Shown here piece after piece: positions 39,892 through 47,280 of a DNA stretch of 64,000 nucleotides. The notes beneath the pieces were generated by a model. The model saw only the letters and a list, made by a program, of their open reading frames with translations, was not told where the DNA came from and did not search any database. The number at the start of each line of letters is the position of its first letter. The stretch's first letter is position 1. Origin of the DNA: Acidovorax sp. T1 (GTDB taxonomy: Bacteria > Pseudomonadota > Gammaproteobacteria > Burkholderiales > Burkholderiaceae_C). The position numbers and the translations under genes are program-made. The stretch covers positions 62,001 to 126,000 of the forward strand of contig NZ_CP021649.1 of assembly GCF_002176815.1 (NCBI RefSeq). Reading direction: 5' to 3'.

Positions 39892-40041
39892 TTGCTGGTG
39901 GGCAATGTGCCAGGAATCCCAGGTGCGTACACCCAAGGTGAAACCATCGAAGAACGCTGCGCACACCTGACAGAGGTATTGGAGATGCTGCAAGAACACA
40001 CCGCAGTCGCCCTCAAAAGGCAGCCTTTCGTACTGGGATGA
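39892..40041 (+). pseudogene. HicB-like antitoxin fragment
   Basis: The frame after the stop at 39889 reads LLVGNVPGIPGAYTQGETIE and later CAHLTEVLEMLQEHTAV, ending at TGA 40039-40041. This is the body of small HicB-type antitoxins (VP-x-x-PG-AxxQGxTxEE, then EVLEML). The first strand and a start codon are lacking, and no hicA gene is near, so it is a relic. Confidence 0.65.
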
Positions 40042-40042
40042 T

Positions 40043-40600
40043 GTGGGCTTCATCCTCAATGGACGACGCGTCATGGTGTGGTGGCGGCATCCTCGGGACA
40101 TCTTAAAAGAAGCTATCTCCTCCCTGGCTTGGGACGAGGCTGGTGACGGCCCCCGGGATCGCTGGCTGATCGAAGGGGGAACCCAGAACTACAAAAAAGT
40201 TGGCAAATCGGGCCGGCGGAAAAAGCTGAGCAGCTACACCAGTCGCGAGCCTTCGGTGGCGCAGAGACAACACTACGCCACGCTATTCCAGATTGAGGAA
40301 AGGTTGATGAGGGATGGGATCGACCTGGAAGTTCGCCCGTCATGGAAATGGGAGCGTCTCAGTTGGGCCATGGGCGTGACCCTGGCGGCACCACTTGAAG
40401 TGCGCAATGAGCAAGAGGTCGCAGAAGTGGCCCACCTGGCCCGCAACCTCATCTTGCGCAAAACCACGTTGGCACAGGAATTCCCGGACTATGTGTACGA
40501 TCGGGTCAGCTGGCTGCGTGACCAAGCCGTATTGACTGCGCAATCACCCAACGAACCACGCAACTCAGCCGCACACGGGCTTGTGATGGCCCTTCGATAA
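40043..40600 (+). CDS. hypothetical 185-residue protein
   Basis: GTG 40043 is the first usable start; the frame is open back to 39971 with no ATG. Basic N-terminus (GFILNGRRVMVWWRHPRDIL), a Lys/Arg-rich middle (KKVGKSGRRKKLSSYTSREP), and a helical end (RNLILRKTTLAQEFPDYVYD). No family recognised. Coding quality is normal and the length is solid, so a real gene is likely, possibly shortened at its start by the HicB-like relic just before it. Confidence 0.5.
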   Translation: MGFILNGRRVMVWWRHPRDILKEAISSLAWDEAGDGPRDRWLIEGGTQNYKKVGKSGRRKKLSSYTSREPSVAQRQHYATLFQIEERLMRDGIDLEVRPSWKWERLSWAMGVTLAAPLEVRNEQEVAEVAHLARNLILRKTTLAQEFPDYVYDRVSWLRDQAVLTAQSPNEPRNSAAHGLVMALR

Positions 40601-40621
40601 CAGGCCGTAGAAGAACGAAGG

Positions 40622-40811
40622 TGGCGGTTAATGACCGTTCATGGCTCTACAGGCCATTTTGCAAGTCGCTGTTCTTGACTGACGGCCGTACAGGCCTGAG
40701 CACGACCAGTGGGGAACTGCTTGTGGCTCGATTCCGGAAGCTTCTTTGAAAACACCAGGTATCAAAGCGGCAGAGCGAATCCGGCAGCTGGAAGCACAAA
40801 CATGATGTCAA
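40622..40811 (+). repeat. direct repeat, copy 1 (3' end of HAD-like gene)
   Basis: About 190 bp, roughly 90 percent the same as 43162-43353, starting TGGCGGTT and running past the gene end to a CAACG. It encodes the last ~40 residues of the HAD-like protein (DDRSWLYRPFCKSLFLTD in the intact copy) without a start. With its partner it brackets hipBA and most of the HAD-like gene. Confidence 0.85.
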
Positions 40812-40987
40812 CGGGTCCACTCTCTTGCCGATGCGGCTGCAGACCGAAGGCGCGCTAGATGCGGCTGACGGCCGTTTGCGTCATGCATGTTTCCTGAGCC
40901 ATCGTGCAAGTGCTGCTGCGCTACGTCGGACGGTCTGCGACGATACTTGCCGCGCACCCTGTCACTTTGGAATCGAGCGCTGCGGTT

Positions 40988-41104
40988 GTTTCCCGATCGG
41001 GAAACATATGGATAGATCATGTCCTAACCGAACTGAACATTCCCGATCGGGAAATATTGCTTGCACATAGTCCGGTTATGGCTGATAATTTCCCGAACGG
41101 GAAA
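40988..41104. promoter_or_regulatory. three hip operators
   Basis: GTTTCCCGATCGGGAAAC (40988-41005, perfect 18-bp palindrome), TTCCCGATCGGGAA (41040-41053) and TTTCCCGAACGGGAAA (41089-41104, one-base variant). The last overlaps the end of the -10. HipB-type antitoxins bind such inverted repeats with HipA and repress the operon. Confidence 0.85.
41061..41089 (+). promoter_or_regulatory. hipBA promoter
   Basis: -35 TTGCAC (41061-41066), 17-base spacer, -10 GATAAT (41084-41089), start codon 41116. Operators 2 and 3 stand on both sides of it. Confidence 0.8.
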
Positions 41105-41115
41105 CGTAGCGAGCC

Positions 41116-41376
41116 ATGACATCCATTCGATCCCCGCAACAACTCGGTGATGCACTGCGTGCCGCACGCAAACAGCTCGGGCTGACACAGCCTCAGCTGG
41201 CTCTGGCGGCTGGGGTAGGGGTGCGCTTCATTGTCGAGCTTGAAGCAGGCAAACCCACCTTGCGACTGGAAAACGTGCTACGGGTCATTGATGCCCTGGG
41301 TGGTGAGATTCAGTTGAGCGGGTTGCCATCAACCGTAGTCGACGATCAATGTGAAGGTGGCAACCATGGTGCATGA
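41116..41376 (+). CDS. hipB: HipB-type antitoxin
   Basis: An 86-residue helix-turn-helix protein: SPQQLGDALRAARKQLGLTQ, then PQLALAAGVGVRFIVELEAG and KPTLRLENVLRVIDALGGEI. This is the HipB/XRE pattern; E. coli HipB (88 residues) is the same size. It neutralises HipA and represses the operon through the three palindromes upstream. It overlaps hipA by 11 bases. Confidence 0.9.
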   Translation: MTSIRSPQQLGDALRAARKQLGLTQPQLALAAGVGVRFIVELEAGKPTLRLENVLRVIDALGGEIQLSGLPSTVVDDQCEGGNHGA

Positions 41377-42643
41377 ACTGGAAGTCTGGGTTTTTGCAGA
41401 TCGTGTCGGCACGTTGGCGCTGGTTGATGGTCGACTCAACTTTTGCTACCTACCCGATTGGCTGTCACACAAGGACGCCATCACCTTGTCTGCCTCGCTG
41501 CCCCTGCAAGCGGAGCCGTTCGACGATCGCAAAACGCGCCCCTTCTTTGCGGGTCTTCTGCCCGAAGGGCAGATGCGCCGCTTGATTGCGAAACAATTCC
41601 AAGTTTCAGGCCAGAACGACTTTGCACTGCTGGACCACATTGGCGGCGAATGCGCCGGGGCTGTGACGTTCCTGGAGCCGGGGCAAGCTTTGCCTGTGCC
41701 GACCCGTAGCGATGACGTTCAATGGCTGAGCGACGAGGAAGTTGTTGCCATCCTGAATGAATTACCGCGCCGCCCCATGTTGGCAGGCCAAGACGGCTTG
41801 CGGCTTTCATTGGCAGGTGCCCAGGACAAACTACCGGTGGTGTTTGACGGTGCCCGCATTGGTCTGCCCCTCAACGGAACGCCTAGCTCGCATATCCTGA
41901 AACCGGCCATTCACGCTGTTGAAGACAGCGTGAGTAACGAGGGATTCTGCATGGCACTGGCTGAGGCCATGCAGCTCAAGCCAGCGAAATCAAAAGTACA
42001 CAAGGTATTGGATCGCTCCTTTCTGCTGGTTGAACGCTACGACCGACTGATTGATGCGCAGGGGAACCGACAACGCCTTCATCAAGAGGATTTCTGCCAG
42101 GCGCTGGGTGTGGTGCCAGAAATGAAATACCAAAATGAAGGTGGTCCGGATCTGGTGCAATGCTTTGATCTGTTACGCAGTGCGACACGCCCCAGTGCAC
42201 CGCAGGTTCTGCGACTGCTCGACTATGTGATCTTCAATGCGCTGATCGGCAATCATGATGCGCACGCCAAGAATTTCTCACTGCTGTACTCGGGCAAGGC
42301 GCCCGTTCTGGCACCGTCTTACGACACGCTCTCGACGGCAGCGTATCCAACAATGACGCAAAAGATGGCGATGAAAATCGGCAGCAACTACAAGTTCAGC
42401 GAAGTCCAGGCGCGTCACTGGGAGCAGTTTGCTGAAAGCGTCGGGCTAACCAAAGCGCAGGCCAAACGGCGAATTCTGGAGCTGGCAAAATTACTACCAG
42501 CGAATGCACGCAAGCTTCAGTTTGCCCCTGAACGAGGTTTTGTGGGGAATGCCGTGGTAGAGCAAATCAGTACCTTGATCGAACACTGCTGCGCACTGAC
42601 GATTCGGCGGCTCAACGTCCCCGCCACCGAATCCTCTGTCTGA
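41366..42643 (+). CDS. hipA: HipA-type serine/threonine kinase toxin
   Basis: A 425-residue kinase. Members phosphorylate glutamyl-tRNA synthetase (or a related synthetase), stall translation and cause persistence. ATG 41366 follows AGGTGG by six bases; GTG 41351 is the alternative. Seen: ELEVWVFADRVGTLAL (N-domain), RPFFAGLLPEGQMRRLIAKQ, HIGGECAGAVTF, LRLSLAGAQDKLPV (P-loop-like activation region), FNALIGNHDAHAKNFSLL (catalytic Asp and Mg-binding part) and PSYDTLSTAAYP. The length equals the family norm (about 430-440). With hipB and the operators it forms a complete, apparently intact module. Confidence 0.92.
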   Translation: MVHELEVWVFADRVGTLALVDGRLNFCYLPDWLSHKDAITLSASLPLQAEPFDDRKTRPFFAGLLPEGQMRRLIAKQFQVSGQNDFALLDHIGGECAGAVTFLEPGQALPVPTRSDDVQWLSDEEVVAILNELPRRPMLAGQDGLRLSLAGAQDKLPVVFDGARIGLPLNGTPSSHILKPAIHAVEDSVSNEGFCMALAEAMQLKPAKSKVHKVLDRSFLLVERYDRLIDAQGNRQRLHQEDFCQALGVVPEMKYQNEGGPDLVQCFDLLRSATRPSAPQVLRLLDYVIFNALIGNHDAHAKNFSLLYSGKAPVLAPSYDTLSTAAYPTMTQKMAMKIGSNYKFSEVQARHWEQFAESVGLTKAQAKRRILELAKLLPANARKLQFAPERGFVGNAVVEQISTLIEHCCALTIRRLNVPATESSV

Positions 42644-42836
42644 ACCACCATGCCGACGCGAGCAATCCTAACGTTGCGTCCTTGAGCTTCTTCAGTGCGC
42701 GGGTAGCTGGCAGCGCTGCAGATTCACCCTCGACGTGGGCTGCGTGACTTGGGCGTGGAGAGGGCGGACTTTGCTGATTGCCTGATTGCCTGATTGAGTG
42801 TTCTCTTGTCGAGAATCCACCCTTGGAAGCCGACCG

Positions 42837-43289
42837 ATGCCTATTTTGTTCCTGGATTTCGACGGGGTTCTGCATCCAGAGCATTGCCATGAATCGAAGC
42901 ACTTCTGCTGCTTGCCGGTGTTGGAGAGCGCATTGCGCCAAGTCCCTGAATTCAAGCTGGTGATCACAAGCACTTGGCGACTGCAAAGTCCGCTGGAGCA
43001 ACTTCGACAAAGGTTCAGCTCGGATGTGGCAGTCAGAATCGCAGGAACCACCCCAAAGTACTTTGATCTGAACGACGTTCCACAGACGCTGGTTGGCTAC
43101 GAGCGGGAAGCCGAGTGCCATGCATGGCTCCGGATGCATGAGGCTTCCCATCTGCCTTGGCTGGCGGTTGATGACCGTTCATGGCTCTACAGGCCATTTT
43201 GCAAGTCGCTGTTCTTGACCGACGGCCGTACAGGCCTGGGCCCGACCAGCGGGGAACTGCTCGTGGCTCGGTTGCGGAAGCTTCTTTAA
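42837..43289 (+). CDS. HAD-superfamily hydrolase-like protein
   Basis: A 150-residue protein; ATG 42837 follows GGAAG by eight bases. It opens MPILFLDFDGVLHPEH: LDFDGVL is the HAD nucleophile motif (Asp-x-Asp). LVITSTWRL is motif II (Ser/Thr), and LAVDDRSWL looks like motif IV with acidic residues. Small stand-alone HAD proteins of this type (HAD domain in Swiss Army Knife RNA repair proteins) dephosphorylate small molecules or RNA ends; the substrate here is unknown. Its last 40 codons and following sequence recur at 40622-40811. Confidence 0.75.
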   Translation: MPILFLDFDGVLHPEHCHESKHFCCLPVLESALRQVPEFKLVITSTWRLQSPLEQLRQRFSSDVAVRIAGTTPKYFDLNDVPQTLVGYEREAECHAWLRMHEASHLPWLAVDDRSWLYRPFCKSLFLTDGRTGLGPTSGELLVARLRKLL

Positions 43290-43353
43290 AAACATCAAGT
43301 ATCAAAGCGGCAGAGCGAATCCGGCAGCTGGAAGTGCAAGCCTGATGACAACG
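43162..43353 (+). repeat. direct repeat, copy 2 (3' end of HAD-like gene)
   Basis: About 190 bp matching 40622-40811, including about 60 bases past the stop. As the gene here is complete, this is the parent copy. Confidence 0.85.
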
Positions 43354-44052
43354 CGCTCCTCATTGCTCTTGACGCAGACGGCGTACCACCGGACTACAGC
43401 CTGGCCTAGGCCAAACTCTTCACAAGAGATGCAACACTTGAAGCAAGTCGGCCACCGAACAACCCCAACGTCATACCGTTACTGTTGATTTCCATGCAAC
43501 CGCACCCCCACCTGGGGTTAGTGGGTCACTTCTGCGTGGAAATCAACACAAGATACGCCATAGTTGGAGGTCGGCTCCTTCGAAAAATGGGAGCCATCTG
43601 TCACAAGAAACGCCATCTTTGGTGCACAGAAGCCGAGCCAAGCCATCGGAATGCGCAGAAAAGTGTGTGGTTCCACCTGAAGAACATTGAAGCCGTGTAT
43701 TCACAAGATACGCGATGCTCAACTTGTAATTTCCTTATAAATCAAATACTTAGCAGCATACGTGGTGTGCGACCTGCGTCCTATCTAGTCACAAGACATG
43801 CCATGTTTGGCTTATGAAATGGCCAAATTTTCTGGCGGGCACCTGGAATTCTTCACAAGAAACGCCATACATGGCATATCTTGTGATCAATGGCAATCAC
43901 AAGATATGCTAACCATGGGTTTAGCAAGCTCGAAGTATGTGGTCACAAGATATGCGATAGATGATGCCAATAAATCTAATGAAATCAACAACATAGAAGA
44001 GTGCTTGCTGTCAAACGGATCGTTCATGCGTCACAACACATGCCATGTTTAG
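43290..44052. other. gap containing an orphan nine-copy repeat array
   Basis: After the HAD-like gene there is no supported gene until the IS30 remnant. The AT-rich part from 43540 carries nine 16-bp repeats (next entry); 43354-43540 shows nothing assignable. Confidence 0.6.
43546..44046. repeat. nine iteron-like 16-mers, consensus TCACAAGATATGCCAT
   Basis: Copies start at 43546, 43601, 43701, 43789, 43853, 43897, 43943 and 44031 on the plus strand, and one lies at 43871-43886 on the minus strand. TCACAA is nearly fixed (ACACAA in the first), and the end varies between GCCAT, GCGAT and GCTAA. Gaps are irregular (from 18 to 100 bases). They look like the binding sites of a replication initiator or partition protein. 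No initiator gene adjoins them; the nearest gene is the cut parM-like gene beyond the IS30 relic. Confidence 0.85.
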
Positions 44053-45159
44053 GGGCGGATTCAAAAGTGAAGTGCAACACCTGCCAACCTGTAAGGTCCG
44101 CAGATGCCAACCGCCTCCTCGCACTATCACCTGCGCCAGCCTGAAGACCGCGTCACTATTGCCAGCCTGAGGCAGCAGAACCACAGCGTACGAGCCATCG
44201 CGCGGCAACTGCGCCGATCCCCGGCGACCTTCAGCCGCGAACTCCAGCGCAATGCCTGCTCCTCTGGCTATGACAGCGCACATGCCCCGTGTTTGTTTCC
44301 TGCAGCGCAGGCGTTGCGGCAGGCCAGCGATGAAGCTGCATTCCGAGTCGATCTTGTCCGCCCTGGTAATCCATCTGCTGCGGCTGCGCTGGTCGCCCGA
44401 GCAGATTGCCCTGACACTGGCACGCTTGTATCCCCCCGGCCAAGAATACCGCGCGTCACATGAAACCATCCACAACTGCATATATGCCATGCCCGTGGGC
44501 GAGTTGCGCAAAGAGCTGTTCGCCACCCAGCGCCACGGCCATAACAAGCGACTGCCGCGCTAGCCAAGGGCAAGGGCAAGGGCAAGGACCGTAGAAGCCA
44601 GATACCGGACAGGCTGAGCATCCATGTGCGCCTGCCCGAGATTGAAGACCGCCAGTTCCCCGGGCACTGGGAAGGTGATCTCATCAAGGGGCGAAGGCAA
44701 TGCCAGTGCAGTGAGAATATTGGTGGAGCGCACATGGATGCTGGTCAAGCTGCCTAAGTTCAAGCCGGCCACGTCTTGCAGGCCTTCACGAACAAGCAGC
44801 TGGGCATTGCACAGCCGATGCGCCTGAGCATGACGTACGACCAGGGTCGGGAGATGGCCATGCGTAAGAAGCTCAGCGAGCAGACCGGTATTGCCGTGTA
44901 CTGCACAGCCCATTGCAAAGGGGACCAACGAGAACATGAATGATCTGGTGCGCCAGTACCTGCCCAAGGGGACGGAACTGAGCATCCACAGCCAGGAGCA
45001 GCTCGATGCCATTGCCGATGAAATCAACAACCGTCCCAAGAAGGGGCCGGGGGTACGATCACCGCGGCGGTGTACCGCGAGTTGCTGATCAACAACCCAC
45101 AGCACTACACTCAGATTCATTGAAATCCAAGGTGTTGCACTTCACTTTTGAATCCGCCC
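44053..45159 (+). mobile_element. IS30-family element, decayed, ends still present
   Basis: The ends match over about 30 bp in opposite directions: GGGCGGATTCAAAAGTGAAG at 44053 and, reverse complement, the same at 45159, both followed by TGCAACACCT. Between them are several frames of a broken IS30-family transposase. No target duplication is visible (left flank TTTAG, right flank ATCAG), which fits an adjacent deletion. Confidence 0.85.
44104..45122 (+). pseudogene. IS30-family transposase, several frameshifts
   Basis: IS30 segments appear in different frames: EDRVTIASLRQQNHSVRAIA and RQLRRSPATFSRELQRN (helix-turn-helix, 44150-44260); LLRLRWSPEQIALTLARLYP and ASHETIHNCIYAMPVGELRK (44370-44520); DRQFPGHWEGDLIKG (44649-44692, first catalytic Asp); GIAQPMRMSMTYDQGREMAM (44810-44860, second Asp); NENMNDLVRQYLPKGTELSI with the Glu (44933 on); and NRPKKGPGVRSP. 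At least four frame changes and an in-frame TAG at 44561 show it is dead. Confidence 0.88.
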
Positions 45160-45705
45160 ATCAGCAATGGGCAAATAATCGTCCATGCGATATTTCTTGC
45201 CGCCGAGGGTAATTTCTTCATAGCCCTCACGAATCGCCTCATCGACACGTTCAACCACAAGAGGATCGTCTTTGATGCCAGGCTTGATCCTGTCGCAAAC
45301 CATATTCATCGGCAGGCCAGCAACCATGCGACGTATCTCTACTTCGTTCTTTCCGCGCAGTTCACCCGCATAATCGCTCAGGAAGTAATACAGGCCACCC
45401 AGGAACAGTGCTTTGTATTCGGGCGAGTCAGCGTAATTTTCTGTGATGGCGCGGGTTTGTCGGGCGCTGGTTTGAAGTACCACGTCTTTGCCTACGAAAT
45501 ACTCCGCGCCGTTAACCGTGACATTCGCACCAGAAAGTGCGGCCATTCCCATAGATGTTTTATGTACCGACGATACATGCGAGCACTGGCTGGGAAATTG
45601 AAATGCCTTGATCGTGTCGTTCTTTTCGCGGCGAGATGCTCCTTTAACAGAGAAATAACCAATATCGAGCGCGACGACGGGGATTTGAAATGTGGAATTA
45701 GCCAT
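45142..45705 (-). pseudogene. parM: ParM/StbA-like actin-type partition ATPase, C-terminal half lost
   Basis: 187 residues of an actin-like plasmid-segregation ATPase, which in ParMRC systems forms filaments that push plasmid copies apart. Seen: VVALDIGYFSVKGASRR (phosphate-1 loop, DIGYxxVK), GAEYFVGKDVV, YKALFLGGLYYFLSDY and MVAGLPMNMV. Full proteins have about 320-350 residues with a second nucleotide-binding half; here the frame stops 18 codons after the IS30 end, with a stop codon supplied by the element. No parR follows. It was cut by the IS30 element, with loss of what followed; the rest is not found on the far side. Confidence 0.8.
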
Positions 45706-46424
45706 ATCTGGATGAGCAATAGTTGGGAACGAGCGAAATCATCCTCGATTTGTGGGAAATCACGAATCTCCATAAGGCACTGATACGGTCGGATGCCCTA
45801 TCAAAACCGCAAAGAAACGTGTTGATAATCACCATACTGGCCTTTGACTGGCGCGCAAAAGGCCACTGATTGCCAGATGGCGTATGGGCTGGCGGCGCAA
45901 ACACAATGCGACGGGCAACGGGAGGCCCGCTCCGGGCCAATAGCAGGCCACTTGGTGCCACACCCCACCAGAACCACCCATGACCCGCTGGAGCACATGC
46001 CAGTGATTGGCCTCATTGGGGCCACTGATTGGTCATGCACGGAGACAGGGCGCCCGAACAAGCGTGTGCGCTGGGTCGCATCCATCGTCACAACATCTGC
46101 CATCCATGACGGCAAGGTATCGGAGTCGCCACCCCACAACACTCCGCAAGCCTCGACTCGCTCCAGGCTCACAGCGTGAGTCCTTGACGCACCGGACAGG
46201 GGCCAAGGACACCCCAGAACACATCGAAAACGCCGTTTCGAGCCCTTTGCCAAGGCGACTTTTCGCCTTTTTTTGCCCCGCAACCCAAGTTCTCGGCCAA
46301 GGAGAACCATTGCTCGCGGCCAGTATCCATGCGGGTTTCAAGACCGAACACGAATTCCAAACGGGTTTCGACGGGTTTTTTAGAGATAAATCGGCCTGCA
46401 AAAAAGTGACTTTTGATGCTTTTC
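45706..46424. other. gap upstream of parM fragment, short dyads, one terminator
   Basis: No gene is supported. It contains related words GGCCACTGATTG (45871-45882, and GCCACTGATTGG at 46021) and GCCAGTGATTGG (45999-46010) that could be binding sites, and a rho-independent terminator at 46252-46275. Upstream of a parM gene one expects parC; the repeats are too few to claim it. Confidence 0.4.
46252..46275 (+). terminator. rho-independent terminator
   Basis: AAGGCGA (46252-46258), loop CTTT, TCGCCTT (46263-46269), then five more T. The stem is perfect. No gene ending just before it on the plus strand can be named, so it may close a small RNA or a lost gene. Confidence 0.7.
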
Positions 46425-46688
46425 ATGTCAGAATCCATTCCCAATGACCTTCGGGTTGTTCCTGGGCTTGATGCTCAACCTTCAAAGTTGCCGCTCGCGG
46501 CGTTCAAACCAGCTTCAGATCCTGCGTACAGCGGGATGGTCGAAGCAAACCAAAAAAGGCCCGTCTGGGTCTTGGTGCCGGGGAAGTTCCTTGGCCAAAG
46601 TCAGTTCCAACTGACTGAAGTAGTGAATCCCTCCGATGAATTTCGGAAAGGTTCTAGCTCTACGTACCGATCAATGCCGGAAGCCTGA
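46425..46688 (+). CDS. small hypothetical protein
   Basis: An 87-residue protein from ATG 46425, opening MSESIPNDLRVVPGLDAQPS and with KRPVWVLVPGKFLGQSQFQL in the middle. No signal peptide, membrane segment or family. Composition is that of a normal soluble protein, but the start has no strong ribosome site. Real but unknown, or chance. Confidence 0.35.
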   Translation: MSESIPNDLRVVPGLDAQPSKLPLAAFKPASDPAYSGMVEANQKRPVWVLVPGKFLGQSQFQLTEVVNPSDEFRKGSSSTYRSMPEA

Positions 46689-47135
46689 TTGCTTCTTTGT
46701 GTTGGACATTCCAAAGCCACATTTGCCCTCGTGCACATACCCGGAAGAAATTCCATGATGGGTCACTGTGTAGTTGAGGTGAGCAGATGAAGAGCGGGAT
46801 GTCTGATGCCGGATATTGAAACGCGTGCGGCGCCCATCGCCTGGGTTCCGTAGAAAGTAGAGTGCAGAGGTTCGACCGATGATCGAACTCAGTTTGCCAC
46901 TTACGGCACTGCCTGCCTTGGACGACGCCTTGTTGCGTTTACCTTGGTGACCCATAGCGGGTGAATGGGCACAAGTTATTACCGGGTTGATTACGTACCA
47001 ATGATGTACGGATCAAACCGGATGCTAATTGCTTGTGTTCCACACCGTCCACGCGGGGGAGCTGCATTGTGTGTTCCGTTCTTTTTCACACATTGCACCG
47101 GGAGACTTCACTAAAAATACTCCAAAGACGGGACT
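46689..47135. other. gap before IS1071 copy B, nothing assigned
   Basis: A 94-codon basic frame on the minus strand (46671-46955) has neither family nor ribosome site. The stretch ends at the IS1071 copy B left end; the five bases before it are GGACT. Confidence 0.4.
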
Positions 47136-47238
47136 GGGGTCCCCTCGTTTTCAGTGCAATAACTGGCGGTACGCAAACCCAGCACTGGCGCGGGGGTGGT
47201 GTTGGTAGATCGTTGATTCTGTTGGCTTTCCTGTTCAC
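47136..47238. repeat. IS1071 copy B left terminal inverted repeat
   Basis: 103 bp identical, in reverse complement, to 50237-50339; differs from the copy A end at several places (for example AACTGGCGG against AAGTGACGG). Confidence 0.92.
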
Positions 47239-47280
47239 TTCTCAAACGGGTATCGTGGCCTCCCACTAATGGGGTTCACG

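Larger units (their letters stand above)
40601..41115. other. gap with a copy of the HAD gene end and the hip operators
   Basis: No gene. 40622-40811 repeats the 3' end of the HAD-like gene (see 43162). From 40988 on come three hip operators and the promoter of hipBA. Confidence 0.6.

Noticed and set aside
43546..44046. CRISPR array
   Set aside because: The 16-bp repeats are too short, one is inverted, and spacing varies from 18 to 100 bases. No cas gene is present. They fit protein-binding repeats.
45871..46031. parC-type iterons before the parM fragment
   Set aside because: Only two or three CCACTGATTG/CCAGTGATTG words were found, without regular spacing; too little to claim a centromere.
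46671..46955. 94-codon basic frame on the minus strand
   Set aside because: No ribosome site, no family, and overlap with the equally uncertain frame at 46425-46688.
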